Notes under the pieces: generated by a model | What the model saw: the letters and a program-made list of their open reading frames with translations, nothing else | What the model was told of the DNA's origin: nothing | Databases searched by the model: none | Shown here: piece by piece, positions 38,040 through 46,873 of the stretch | Numbering within the stretch: the first letter of the stretch is position 1 | Layout: every line of letters begins with the position of its first letter | NCBI RefSeq assembly: GCF_009828055.1 | Contig: NZ_WTYB01000001.1 | Location: forward strand, 1,250,634 to 1,314,633 | Direction of reading: 5' to 3' | Source: Erythrobacter ramosus | GTDB lineage: Bacteria > Pseudomonadota > Alphaproteobacteria > Sphingomonadales > Sphingomonadaceae | DNA length: 64,000 bases | Position numbers and translations under genes: made by a program

Positions 38040-38909
38040 ATGGGTGAAATTGCGCTCCGGAATGACGAAAAGGTCGGCCTTGCCGCCGCCGTCGTGCTGC
38101 ACGGCGCGCTGGTAGCTGTGCTCCTGATGCAGACGGTGCGCACCGAAGTGTCGGTTTTCCCCGAGCGGATGACGGTGAGCCTAGCGACCGAGGTGGGGCT
38201 TGAGGCTGCCGCGCCCGATCCGGTGGCTGAAAGCCGCGCCTCGATCGCGCCCACGCTTTCACCCGAGCCTGCTCCTGCGCCAGAGCCTCAACCGGCCCCG
38301 CCCGAGCGGGTGGAGCGCGCGCCTGCCCCGCAGCCGAGGCCGCAGCCCTCCCGCGCCGCGCGTCCGACCCCCACTCCGACCCAGTTTGCCCCCTCGCGCG
38401 ACCGTTCACGCCCCGACCGCACGCCTGCACCCCGCGCCAGTTCAGCGCCCGCGCCGCGCCCAACCAGTAGCCCTGCGCCGACCCGTACCGCCAACAGCGG
38501 CGGGGGCAGCCGGATCGGTGACGACTTCCTTGAGGGCAAGGGCAGTTCAACCACAACCACGGAAACCCGCGCACCGGCCGCGCAGATTGGCGCTGCCGCC
38601 AAGGCGTCCATCGGGCAGGCGCTCGCCCGGCAGGTCAAACCGCACTGGACAGCGCCGCAGGGGGTGGATGTCGACCTGCTGGTGACATTGGTCGATTTTG
38701 ATCTCAATCCTGATGGGACCCTCAAGGGCCGCCCGCGGTTGCGCAGCCAAAGCGGCGTCAACGACTCCAACCGCGCACAAGCCGCGCGCCACGCTGAAAA
38801 CGCGATCCGCGCCGTCCAGCTTGCCGCGCCGTTCAATCTGCCCGAAGAGTATTACGAGGCCTGGAAGACTGTCCGGGGCGCTCGGTTTGACAGGAATACA
38901 TCACGATGA
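38040..38909 (+). CDS. tolA: TolA-like protein
   Basis: A 289-residue protein with one N-terminal helix (about 12-32), a long Pro/Ala/Arg-rich linker (residues 60-155) that would span the periplasm, and a C-terminal domain (about 180-289) with PHWTAPQGVDVDLLVTLVDF and AARHAENAIRAVQLAAPFNL, as in alphaproteobacterial TolA/TonB C-domains. Reaches TolB-Pal at the outer membrane. A GTG at 38037 is an alternative start. Four-base overlap with tolB. Confidence 0.85.
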   Translation: MGEIALRNDEKVGLAAAVVLHGALVAVLLMQTVRTEVSVFPERMTVSLATEVGLEAAAPDPVAESRASIAPTLSPEPAPAPEPQPAPPERVERAPAPQPRPQPSRAARPTPTPTQFAPSRDRSRPDRTPAPRASSAPAPRPTSSPAPTRTANSGGGSRIGDDFLEGKGSSTTTTETRAPAAQIGAAAKASIGQALARQVKPHWTAPQGVDVDLLVTLVDFDLNPDGTLKGRPRLRSQSGVNDSNRAQAARHAENAIRAVQLAAPFNLPEEYYEAWKTVRGARFDRNTSR

Positions 38910-40315
38910 AATTCGCTCAGTTTGCCGCCTTGCTTGTCACCGCCGCATTCCCCGCGTCCGTCATGGCGCAGGATTTGGGTGCACCCATTGGTGAGGATGG
39001 CCCGGTCGAACGCGCTGCTACCGATGCCTCTCAGGCGCAGGCGGAGGAGGGCATCTCCTTCACCGTCACCGATGAAAGCGCATGGCAGGACATCGGCATC
39101 GCCATTCCCGCCTTCGCTACTGACCGTGATCGCGCCACCCCCGCCAACGAGGCCGGAACCGGCGCGCTGGGGCGTGAGGTGGCGCGCGTGATCACCGCCA
39201 ACCTACGCAACAACGGCCTGTTCAAGCCGGTCGGCCCGGACAGCCTGCCGCAGCCCAGCTTTACCCAGATCACCGCGCCTGCCTTCAGCACCTGGAGCGG
39301 ACGCAGCGCCGAGATGCTGGTCCACGGTTACGTCCGCGCGCGTGACGATGGGCGGCTGGTGGTCGGTTGCTACCTGTATGACGTGGCGCTCCAGAATGAA
39401 CTGGTGCGCGAGGGCTGGGTGGTCGCTCCCGGCGACTGGCGGCGGGCTGCGCACAAGTGCTCTGACCTCATCTTCAGCCGCCTCACCGGCGAAAGCCCGT
39501 TCTTCGACAGTCGCATCGCCTATATCGCTGAAACAGGTCCCAAGGACCGCCGCGTGAAGCGCCTTGCGGTGATGGACAGCGACGGGGCCAACCACCGTTT
39601 CCTGACGCTGGGCAGCGCCACCGCGCTGACCCCGCGCTATTCGCCTGACTATTCGAAGATCCTGTATCTCAGCTATGTCGACGGCAATCCGCGCATCTAT
39701 GTCTACGACATCGGCACCGGCAAGCAGACGCTGGTGAGCGAGAACCGCAACCCCACCATCGCCCCGCGCTGGTCACCCGATGGCAAGTCGATCCTCTATT
39801 CGATGGGAGTTGCCGGGAATACCGACATCTACCGCGTGCCAGCCACCGGCGGCGCGAGCGTCAAGCTGACCGACAATCCGGGGATTGACGTCGGCGGCTC
39901 ATTCTCTCCCGATGGCTCCAAGATCGTGTTCGAAAGCGACCGTTCGGGCAGCCAGCAATGCTATGTCATGGATGCGGACGGCAAGAACCAGAAGCGCATC
40001 AGCTTCTTCGGCGGACGCTGCGCCACGCCCGAATGGAGCCCGCGCGGAGATCAGATTGCCTTCACGCGGATCGCGGGCGATTTCAACGTCGCGGTAATGA
40101 ATACCGGCGGCGGCGGGATGCGCGTGCTGACCCGCGGCTGGCAGGACGAAGCCCCGACCTGGGCCCCCAATGGCCGCATCATCCAGTTCTTCCGCACCGA
40201 AAGGAACACCGGGCGCTCAGGGATCTGGCAGGTCGATCTGACCGGCCAGAACGAACGCCGCCTTCCGACCCCCGTTGATGCTTCAGACCCTGCCTGGGGC
40301 CCGATCCGCCCCTGA
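38906..40315 (+). CDS. tolB: Tol-Pal system protein TolB
   Basis: A 469-residue periplasmic beta-propeller protein of the Tol-Pal machine. Signal peptide (ALLVTAAFPASVMAQ), an N-terminal alpha/beta domain, then WD-like repeats: YSPDYSKILYLSYVDGNPRI, WSPDGKSILYSMGVAGNTDI, FSPDGSKIVFESDRSGSQQC and PEWSPRGDQIAFTRIAGDFN. It binds Pal and TolA. The ATG shares four bases with the tolA stop. Confidence 0.96.
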   Translation: MKFAQFAALLVTAAFPASVMAQDLGAPIGEDGPVERAATDASQAQAEEGISFTVTDESAWQDIGIAIPAFATDRDRATPANEAGTGALGREVARVITANLRNNGLFKPVGPDSLPQPSFTQITAPAFSTWSGRSAEMLVHGYVRARDDGRLVVGCYLYDVALQNELVREGWVVAPGDWRRAAHKCSDLIFSRLTGESPFFDSRIAYIAETGPKDRRVKRLAVMDSDGANHRFLTLGSATALTPRYSPDYSKILYLSYVDGNPRIYVYDIGTGKQTLVSENRNPTIAPRWSPDGKSILYSMGVAGNTDIYRVPATGGASVKLTDNPGIDVGGSFSPDGSKIVFESDRSGSQQCYVMDADGKNQKRISFFGGRCATPEWSPRGDQIAFTRIAGDFNVAVMNTGGGGMRVLTRGWQDEAPTWAPNGRIIQFFRTERNTGRSGIWQVDLTGQNERRLPTPVDASDPAWGPIRP

Positions 40316-40341
40316 CTATTTACATGAAAGGAACACAAGCG

Positions 40342-40857
40342 ATGAACACCAAGATTGCAACGATCCTGCTGCTGGCGTCTGCCACTGCCCTTGCCGGCTG
40401 CGCGAAGAAGGCGCCGGCGACTCTTCCGCCAACTCCGGTCGAAAACTCGGGCTCCGGCTCCCAGCCCATGCCGCCGTCCGATGGCGCAGCGGTCGGGACG
40501 CAGCAGCACTTCGCCGCGGCGGTTGGTTCTTCGACCACGATCTACTTCGACACCGATCGCTATAACGTCGATTCACAGGATGCTGCCGCTTTGCAGGCGC
40601 AGGCGCAGTATTTCGCCCGCTATCCGCAGATCACCTTCACCATCGAAGGCCATGCTGACGAGCGCGGGACGCGCGAATACAACCTTGCGCTGGGTGAACG
40701 CCGGGCCGATGCGGCCAAGGCCTATCTCGTCAGCCTCGGCGTGGCACCGAACCGCATTTCAGTGGTGAGCTACGGCAAGGAGCGCCCGGTGGCACTGGCT
40801 TCGAATGAAAGCGCGTGGGCACAGAACCGCCGCGCCGCCAGCGTCATCATCAACTGA
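40342..40857 (+). CDS. pal: peptidoglycan-associated lipoprotein Pal
   Basis: A 171-residue outer-membrane lipoprotein (lipobox TALAGC, Cys17 approximately) with an OmpA-like domain that grips diaminopimelate of peptidoglycan. TIYFDTDRYNVDSQDAAALQ, ITFTIEGHADERGTREYNLA and RISVVSYGKERPVALASNES are typical. Starts after AAGGAA, 27 bases past tolB. Last gene of the operon. Confidence 0.97.
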   Translation: MNTKIATILLLASATALAGCAKKAPATLPPTPVENSGSGSQPMPPSDGAAVGTQQHFAAAVGSSTTIYFDTDRYNVDSQDAAALQAQAQYFARYPQITFTIEGHADERGTREYNLALGERRADAAKAYLVSLGVAPNRISVVSYGKERPVALASNESAWAQNRRAASVIIN

Positions 40858-40860
40858 TTA

Positions 40861-41016
40861 TCAGCCTTGGAGCAGGCCGGGCGAAAGCTCGGCCTGTTCG
40901 GCGACTTTCGGACCGACGGCACCGCTGGTGAGATCGCGCGCACCGGTGACCACGCACAGCCCTGCGAGCGCAAGCACGCAGAACAGGCTGGAAAGGGTCA
41001 ATTGCTGGCTCATCAT
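40861..41016 (-). CDS. 51-residue single-span membrane protein
   Basis: A small protein opening with two Met, SQQLTLSSLFCVLALAGLCV in a membrane helix, and a polar tail with DLTSGAVGPKVAEQAELSPG. Convergent with pal, separated by three bases; GAAAGA lies upstream of the ATG at 41016. No family known; plausible because of composition and start context only. Confidence 0.45.
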   Translation of the reverse strand: MMSQQLTLSSLFCVLALAGLCVVTGARDLTSGAVGPKVAEQAELSPGLLQG

Positions 41017-41193
41017 GCGGTCTTTCAAGTGCGGCGGGTCATGCGCCGCTTGCGGTCCTATTGCGATGCAACATTTCACATTGCAACCGGTTCCCGGCTT
41101 CTCACGCCTTCCCATTACGGGCTACCTCGCCTAGATTGAGCGCGTGAGACAATCGACCAACGACATTCTGCCCCGCGCCCCCCGGATTCGCGC

Positions 41194-41727
41194 ATGACCC
41201 GCGCCCGCCGATCAATGGATTGGGGCTTCCCGCGCTGGAGGCCCTATGGTTCCTCGCAAGAGGCCACCAATGTGCGCATCTGCGACCGCCACGGCTGCGA
41301 CGAGCCGGGCAATTGCCCCGCGCCCAAAGCCCCCAACAGCCCTGAACGGTGGTATTTCTGCCAGAAGCACGCGGCGGAATACAATTCCAAGTGGGATTAC
41401 TTCGAAGGCCTCGACAAAGCCGAGAAGGAAGAGCGCGCCAACGCGGAGCGGCAGGAATCGTCCGGCTATACCGAATCGGCGCATTACGGCTGGGCTGGAT
41501 CGGGCGATGGCTCGCGCTCGGCAGACGAGATGCGCGCGCTGGAGGTGCTGGGGCTGGAGGCCGATGCTGATTTCAACGCGGTGAAGAAAGCCTACCGCAA
41601 CCGCGCCAAGGAAGTGCACCCGGACGTTAAGCCCGGCGATGCCAACGCGGCCAAGCAGTTCCAGCTGATCCAGACCAGCTACGAAGTCCTGCGCGCCGCC
41701 GAAGAACGGCGCGAGTGGCGGGGCTGA
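41194..41727 (+). CDS. J-domain protein with N-terminal cysteine motif
   Basis: A 177-residue protein. The C-terminal 60 residues are a DnaJ J-domain, EMRALEVLGLEADADFNAVK then KAYRNRAKEVHPDVKPGDAN, with the HPD that stimulates Hsp70. The N-terminal region holds CDRHGCDEPGNCPAPKAPNS and ERWYFCQKHAAEYNSKWDYF, a possible zinc site of four Cys and His. Likely a specialised DnaK co-chaperone of alphaproteobacteria. Confidence 0.88.
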   Translation: MTRARRSMDWGFPRWRPYGSSQEATNVRICDRHGCDEPGNCPAPKAPNSPERWYFCQKHAAEYNSKWDYFEGLDKAEKEERANAERQESSGYTESAHYGWAGSGDGSRSADEMRALEVLGLEADADFNAVKKAYRNRAKEVHPDVKPGDANAAKQFQLIQTSYEVLRAAEERREWRG

Positions 41728-41731
41728 TCGC

Positions 41732-42571
41732 CTAGTCGGTTCGCGGCCCCGCAAACCCCTTGCCCTTGGAGTCGATCTGCGGATCGGGGTTGTCGTTCCA
41801 CCACGGGGTGTCGGTCCACGGGCGCACATCGACTTCGTGGCTCCAGCAATTGCGCGGTTGGTGGGCGAGGTGCCAATAGGTCTCCGCCAAAGTGGCTGGG
41901 TCGATTACGCCCTCGTGGCCCTTGCCCTGTTTGAACGCCTCGTACTTGTCGCCCAGCAGCTTGCCGAGGGTGTCGGGCGCATCGACCGGGCCGTCGACGA
42001 TCACATGGGCGACGTGCACGCCTTGCCGTGCGAACTCCGCGTTGAGGGTCTGGCACAGCATCCGCCGACCGCCCATCGCGGCGGCATGGCTGTGCTGCCC
42101 GGCATTGCCGCGCACCGCCGCCGTCGCCGAGGTCACCAGCAGTGTGCCGTGTGCTCCGGCCTTGGCGCGCTCCACCATCGCCGGGAACAGCGCATGGGCG
42201 AGGCGGAAGACGCCATAGGTGCCGAGCCGCCAGCCGAGCTCGAAGATGCGGTGCGGGGTCTGGTCCAGCGCGCGGTTCCCGATCTGCGCGCCGAGGTTGT
42301 AGAGCGCGGCGTGGATCGGGCCGATGTCGGCTTCGACCCGGGCAACCAGCTCCTCAATCGACCCGTCCTCGGCCGCGTTGAGCAGCGTACCGCTGGCCGA
42401 GCCGCCCGCCGCTTCGATCTGACCCACCAGCCGCGCAAGGCCTTCCTCGTCCGACCGGCGTGCGAGCACCGCGTGATAGCCCCCGCCGGCAAAGCGCATC
42501 GCGGCGTTCCCGCCGATCCCGGCGCCGGCTCCGATCACGAGGAACACCGGCTTGCGGCTGTCGGTCATCAT
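41732..42571 (-). CDS. SDR-like protein lacking the catalytic Tyr-Lys
   Basis: A 279-residue Rossmann protein of the SDR superfamily. VIGAGAGIGGNAAMRFAGGG is the cofactor loop (with an altered TGxxxGIG) and ALYNLGAQIG stands for NNAG. Where the YxxxK motif belongs, SATAAVRGNAGQHSHAAAMG then GRRMLCQTL is found: Tyr is absent and Lys is replaced, so classical redox activity is doubtful. Downstream of the SLC13 transporter gene on the same strand. Confidence 0.85.
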   Translation of the reverse strand: MMTDSRKPVFLVIGAGAGIGGNAAMRFAGGGYHAVLARRSDEEGLARLVGQIEAAGGSASGTLLNAAEDGSIEELVARVEADIGPIHAALYNLGAQIGNRALDQTPHRIFELGWRLGTYGVFRLAHALFPAMVERAKAGAHGTLLVTSATAAVRGNAGQHSHAAAMGGRRMLCQTLNAEFARQGVHVAHVIVDGPVDAPDTLGKLLGDKYEAFKQGKGHEGVIDPATLAETYWHLAHQPRNCWSHEVDVRPWTDTPWWNDNPDPQIDSKGKGFAGPRTD

Positions 42572-42596
42572 CTGTCTCCCTTATGCGAGCGCCCCG

Positions 42597-44018
42597 TCAC
42601 GTCAGCGCCGAAATGCCCCATACCACGCCGACGATCAGCACAACGCCTGCCACATCCAGCAGCGCGCCAGCCTTGACCATTGCTTCGATGCGGATGCGGC
42701 CGGTCGCCCAAGCGATGGCGTTCGGCCCGGTGCCAGCGGGCAGCATGAAGCCCCAGCTGGCCGCCAGCGCTGCTGGCAGGGCAAGCAGCACCGGGTCAGC
42801 CCCAAGCGCCACCACCAGCGCGGCGACGACAGGGATGATCCCGGTGGCGGTCGCGACGTTGCTCGCGAACTCGGTCACCACGATCACCAGTGCCACCACG
42901 GTGAGCGCGACCAGTATCAGCGGCCACCCGGCCAGCGGCAACAGTGCCTGCCCGATCCAGTCTGCAAGGCCCGAAGCCTGCATCCCGCCCGCCAGCGCCA
43001 GCCCGCCGCCGAACATGAAGATCACGCTCCACGGCGCGCGCTCGGCCTCCTTCCACACCAGCAGCGGACGCCCGGTGCCATCGGGCAGCAAGAACAGCGC
43101 CAGCGCTGCGATCACCGCGATCGTTCCGTCCGTCCAGGAGCCGGACGGCAGCAATGGTGCGACCAGCGGTTGCGTGACCCAGGCGATGAAGGTGAGGGCG
43201 AACAGCGGCACCAGCCGCTTCTCCGGCTGGGTCCATGCCGCGTGGCTATTGATCGAGGCGCGCGCGGCGGTGAGATCGAAGGGGTGATCGGCCACCCGCA
43301 AGACCCGCCCCACGATCCCTGCGGCCAGCGGGATGCTCAGCAGCACGAGCGGCACCCCGTAAAGCGCCCATTGCGCAAAGGTGATCCGCACACCCGCGAT
43401 CTCGCCCAGCAGGCCGACCGCAATGGCATTGGTGGGCGAGCCGACGATGGTGCCCAGCCCGCCGATGCTGGCGGCAAAAGCGATCCCCATCGGCAGAGCG
43501 CCCGCGATGCCATCCTGCGGGAGCTTGTCCCCGTCGCGCACGCTCCCGCCGCCTTCCAGCACCGCGAGCGCCATCGGCATCATGATCAGCGCGGTCGAGG
43601 TGTTGGAGATGAACATCGACAGCAGCGCTGCGGCAATCATGAATGCCAGCAGCAAGCGGCCGGGGCCGCCTTTGGTGCCCACCATCCGCAGGATCGCAAG
43701 GCTCAGGCGTCGGTGCAGCCCGGTGCGCTCAATCGCCAGCGCGATGAAGGCCCCGCCCAACAGCAGGAACAGGATCGGCGAGTAATAGGTGCTCGCGGTC
43801 TTTTCCGCATTGGACACCCCGGCAAGCGGCAGCACGACAAAGGGCAGGAGCGCTGTGACGCTCAGCGGCACCGCCTCGGTCATCCACCAGGCGGCCATCC
43901 ACACGACCAGACCCGCCACCAGCCACGCCCCCGGCGGCATTCCGCTGGGCGGGGCGAGCACAGCGGTCAAGCCAAACGCCAGCGGGCCGAGGATAAGGCC
44001 GATCCGGCGCGCTATCAT
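42597..44018 (-). CDS. SLC13-family (DASS) sodium/dicarboxylate or sulfate transporter
   Basis: A 473-residue inner-membrane protein with about 11-13 predicted helices. The SNT-type sites of the DASS family are visible: FISNTSTALIMMPMALAV, IVGSPTNAIAVGLLG and, in the second half, TEFASNVATATGIIPVVAAL. Substrates are usually C4 dicarboxylates, citrate or sulfate; which one is not shown. It shares a strand with the SDR-like gene, 25 bases before it. Confidence 0.93.
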   Translation of the reverse strand: MIARRIGLILGPLAFGLTAVLAPPSGMPPGAWLVAGLVVWMAAWWMTEAVPLSVTALLPFVVLPLAGVSNAEKTASTYYSPILFLLLGGAFIALAIERTGLHRRLSLAILRMVGTKGGPGRLLLAFMIAAALLSMFISNTSTALIMMPMALAVLEGGGSVRDGDKLPQDGIAGALPMGIAFAASIGGLGTIVGSPTNAIAVGLLGEIAGVRITFAQWALYGVPLVLLSIPLAAGIVGRVLRVADHPFDLTAARASINSHAAWTQPEKRLVPLFALTFIAWVTQPLVAPLLPSGSWTDGTIAVIAALALFLLPDGTGRPLLVWKEAERAPWSVIFMFGGGLALAGGMQASGLADWIGQALLPLAGWPLILVALTVVALVIVVTEFASNVATATGIIPVVAALVVALGADPVLLALPAALAASWGFMLPAGTGPNAIAWATGRIRIEAMVKAGALLDVAGVVLIVGVVWGISALT

Positions 44019-44096
44019 GCTTGGCGATCTCCCCTGACCTTGCCGCAGGGGCCTATCAGCAAGGCGCCGGTCGCGGCAAGCTTCAGGTGCGCCGGG

Positions 44097-45311
44097 TCAC
44101 TCGACAGCGTTCTTGTTCGGCGGGTCGCCCGGCAGATCAATGTTCGAGAAGAACACGCGGGAGGTCGGCTGATCGCGGCGCTGCATGCGTTGCAGCTTGA
44201 GCGACCGGGCAAACAACACATCACACGCGGCCTGACCAAATCGCTCGGTGCAGATCGGCCGATCAGTGACAAGGCCCTGCTCGGACACGACCGGCTGATA
44301 GCTTGTGGGGCGAGACCCGCCGTGGAGATCGGCAATATCAGCCTCCCGGATGCTTGCGACCGTCTGGTCGGTCTTCGCCAGTAGTTCCACCACGGGCTCC
44401 TCGGCATAGTTGGCCAGATGCGCGCGCAGGTCCTTCTCTAAATCAGGGAAGTAGAACGGCGAAACCTCGGCATAGAGTTCCGACACCGCCAGCTTGCCGT
44501 AAATCTTCTGCGTACCGCGCAGCGAGTTGATGAAATCGGCGGCGGCCACATCCAGCAGCGAGCTGACATTGGCCCCGGTGAAGGCATAGGATTGCAGGTG
44601 CGGCATCCCGATCTCGCCGCGCCAGAAGCCATAGATCACCTTGGGATCCTTCCAGTGGCGGAAGACGATATTCTCGCGGATGTCGCGCAGTGAGACCGGG
44701 ATGCCGCGCAGGGTGATGAACTTCGCCTCGTCGAGCGGCTGGCCGCCGATCGCGATCTCGCGCGGTTCGCGCACGGGCCATTCCTTGGCGATCTGCTCCA
44801 TCATAGCGACGTTGTGGAGGTTGAGCCAGAAGGCCAGCTGTTCGTTGCGCGACAGGGCCGAGATGTCCTGGGTTTCGACCACCCGTTCCAGATCCTGGCG
44901 GTACTCGGTGAAGCTCTCGATCACCTGCCTGTCGAAGAACCGGAACAACACGAGCGATCCTTCGAGCCGATAGCGCGACTGCGGCCCGCTTTTCAGCCGT
45001 GTGCCCGGCGGGGGCACAGGGCTCGGCGCGCCCTGCCGGGTCGAGGGGCCCATCGAAATGAGGATGTGCTTGAGCGCATGATCCCAGATCTCGTAATCGA
45101 TCTTGTGGCGGATGGGGTCGCTGGTTGGGGTGAAGATCGCCAAGCGCTCGTCTGCGCGCGAGTTCTGTGAGTCAGCGGTTGCGACGCCAGGCACGAAGTG
45201 AAGGTCATTCCGGTCGGACCGCTGATGGGTCTCCGGGGTCTCCGCCGCAGCAAGGGTAGGCATGGCCAGCGCCGAGCCGGCCAGTAACGCGATCATGAAT
45301 CTCGGCAGCAT
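44097..45311 (-). CDS. DUF547 protein (secreted), copy 2
   Basis: A 404-residue exported protein with a signal peptide (FMIALLAGSALAMPTLAAAE). The DUF547 core includes LSRNEQLAFWLNLHNVAMME, IPVSLRDIRENIVFRHWKDP and VIYGFWRGEIGMPHLQSYAF. The family is unassigned in function, though a papain-like fold has been proposed. About half identical to the next gene upstream on the same strand, and probably from a tandem duplication; its C-terminus (DRPICTERFGQAACDVLFAR) has diverged and gained two cysteines. Confidence 0.9.
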   Translation of the reverse strand: MLPRFMIALLAGSALAMPTLAAAETPETHQRSDRNDLHFVPGVATADSQNSRADERLAIFTPTSDPIRHKIDYEIWDHALKHILISMGPSTRQGAPSPVPPPGTRLKSGPQSRYRLEGSLVLFRFFDRQVIESFTEYRQDLERVVETQDISALSRNEQLAFWLNLHNVAMMEQIAKEWPVREPREIAIGGQPLDEAKFITLRGIPVSLRDIRENIVFRHWKDPKVIYGFWRGEIGMPHLQSYAFTGANVSSLLDVAAADFINSLRGTQKIYGKLAVSELYAEVSPFYFPDLEKDLRAHLANYAEEPVVELLAKTDQTVASIREADIADLHGGSRPTSYQPVVSEQGLVTDRPICTERFGQAACDVLFARSLKLQRMQRRDQPTSRVFFSNIDLPGDPPNKNAVE

Positions 45312-45414
45312 GTCGTCTCTCCCACAAGAGGAATCGAGCCCGTCCGAAAGCCAAGCTATATCATGCTGATAAATCGCACATGAATGCAAATTCATGCAGC
45401 TTCGCATACCGAAT

Positions 45415-45445
45415 AACCTCGCCGAGCTAATCGCCCGGCGAGGTT
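45415..45445 (-). terminator. hairpin terminator between tandem DUF547 genes
   Basis: AACCTCGCCG (45415-45424) pairs perfectly with CGGCGAGGTT (45436-45445) around an 11-base loop. It is about 36 bases past the stop of DUF547 copy 1. On the plus strand it is followed by TTGCT and on the minus by ATTC, so the U-run is weak; it may act in either direction. Confidence 0.6.
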
Positions 45446-45481
45446 TTGCTAATGACGGTTACTCTGACGAGGCGCGCGCGC

Positions 45482-46612
45482 TTATTCGACCTCGGCCGGT
45501 TCACCAGCCTCGCCGGGCAGGTCGATATTGCTGAAGGTCACGGTGCCGGTGCGGCCTTGGCGGATGATCTCCTGGAACTTGGCCTCACGCTCGCGCAACA
45601 GAGCGGTCATGCTCTGGGGGATGCGGAAGCTGATGGATTGGCCGTTCGAGGTGATGTTCGAATAGGTCGGCTCGCGCACGCCGCCTTCCAGATCGGCAAT
45701 GTCCCGCTCGTTGACGACCGGATCGGCGCCGCTGGCACTGGCGAGCAGGGCTACGGTCTTCTCATCAGCAAAGCGGGTCAGGTGGGCGCGCAGGTCTTTC
45801 TCGAAATCGGGGAAGAAGAATGGGGCGGCCTCACGGTAATGTTCGGAGACTTGCAGCCTGCCGCCGCCTTCCTGCGTCCCGCGCAGCGAGTTCACGAAGT
45901 CGGCTGCGCCGCGCACCAGCAGGCGTGCCACGTTATCGGCATTGAATGCTTCTTTCTGGAGCGAAGGCCCGCCGATCTCACCGCGCCAGAAGCCATACAT
46001 CACCACCGGGTCTTTCCAGTGGCGATAGACGATCTGCTCGCGGATATCGCGCGGGGACAGCTTGATGCCTTCCACGGTAATGAAGCGCGCTTCATCAAGC
46101 GGGACGCCGCCCACCTTGATCTCGCGCGGCTGGCGAACCGGCCAGGCATTGGCGATCTGTTCCACCATTGCGACATTATGGAGGTTGATCCAGAATGCCA
46201 GCTGCTCGTTGCGGGAAAGTGATTGAATATCAACGATATCGGCGGTCTTTTCCAGATCCTTGCGATATTCGGTGAAGCTGGCGATCACGTCGGCATCAAG
46301 GAAGCTGAACATCACCCGCGTGCCTTCGAGCCGGTAGCGCGAGACATGACCATATTGGCGGCGGGTGCCGAAGCTCGGGTCGGGGCGACCGGCGCCTTCG
46401 CGCAGGGACGGACCCATAGAGATAACGATGTTCTTCATCGCCTCGTCCCAGATCGAATAATCGATCTTGTCGTTGTTCGGGTTCTGCGAAGGCGCGAAGG
46501 TCGCCAGCGCTTCATTGCTCAGCGGGGTCTGGGCATGGGCCGGAACGGCGAGTGCGAAAGCAACGCCGGCGAGCAGGGCAGGGCGGGCGAGGCGCATGGG
46601 CAGGAACGGCAT
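45482..46612 (-). CDS. DUF547 protein (secreted), copy 1
   Basis: A 376-residue exported protein: signal peptide (ALLAGVAFALAVPAHAQ), then DUF547 with LSRNEQLAFWINLHNVAMVE, IKLSPRDIREQIVYRHWKDP and VMYGFWRGEIGGPSLQKEAF. The end FSNIDLPGE is shared with copy 2. ATG 46612 is chosen, with AGGACA upstream; 46597 is possible. Together with copy 2 it forms a tandem pair interrupted by a hairpin. Confidence 0.9.
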   Translation of the reverse strand: MPFLPMRLARPALLAGVAFALAVPAHAQTPLSNEALATFAPSQNPNNDKIDYSIWDEAMKNIVISMGPSLREGAGRPDPSFGTRRQYGHVSRYRLEGTRVMFSFLDADVIASFTEYRKDLEKTADIVDIQSLSRNEQLAFWINLHNVAMVEQIANAWPVRQPREIKVGGVPLDEARFITVEGIKLSPRDIREQIVYRHWKDPVVMYGFWRGEIGGPSLQKEAFNADNVARLLVRGAADFVNSLRGTQEGGGRLQVSEHYREAAPFFFPDFEKDLRAHLTRFADEKTVALLASASGADPVVNERDIADLEGGVREPTYSNITSNGQSISFRIPQSMTALLREREAKFQEIIRQGRTGTVTFSNIDLPGEAGEPAEVE

Positions 46613-46816
46613 GGGCGTGAAATGTCCTGTCAGAGCAGGCGTCCCGGTGGGGGCCTGGTGGGGGTCAAGAGGCGGCAAGGCGGGGTCGGGACCGGGCCGC
46701 CGCGTGCCTGCCCCTGTCGCGATCATATAGCACTGATCGCGCTTGTCGTGTTGCCCGCAATCGGCTGGCGTCAGCATTTTGTCGACGCGTCAAGGTGTTG
46801 GTCGGCCCGCCTGAAC

Positions 46817-46860
46817 GACAAAGGGGCGAACCGTACCGATCCGCCCCCTTCGCCTTTGTC
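46817..46860 (-). terminator. rho-independent terminator of infC
   Basis: On the minus strand GGGGCG pairs with CGCCCC across a 13-base loop and is followed by TTTGTC; GACAAAGG/CCTTTGTC extends the symmetry. It starts 13 bases past the infC stop codon. Confidence 0.75.
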
Positions 46861-46873
46861 TGAATGCGCGCGC

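Noticed and set aside
42552..44384. 610-residue plus-strand frame opposite the SLC13 transporter
   Set aside because: Composition (Gln, His, Arg) is the mirror of the hydrophobic transporter; no start site or motif.
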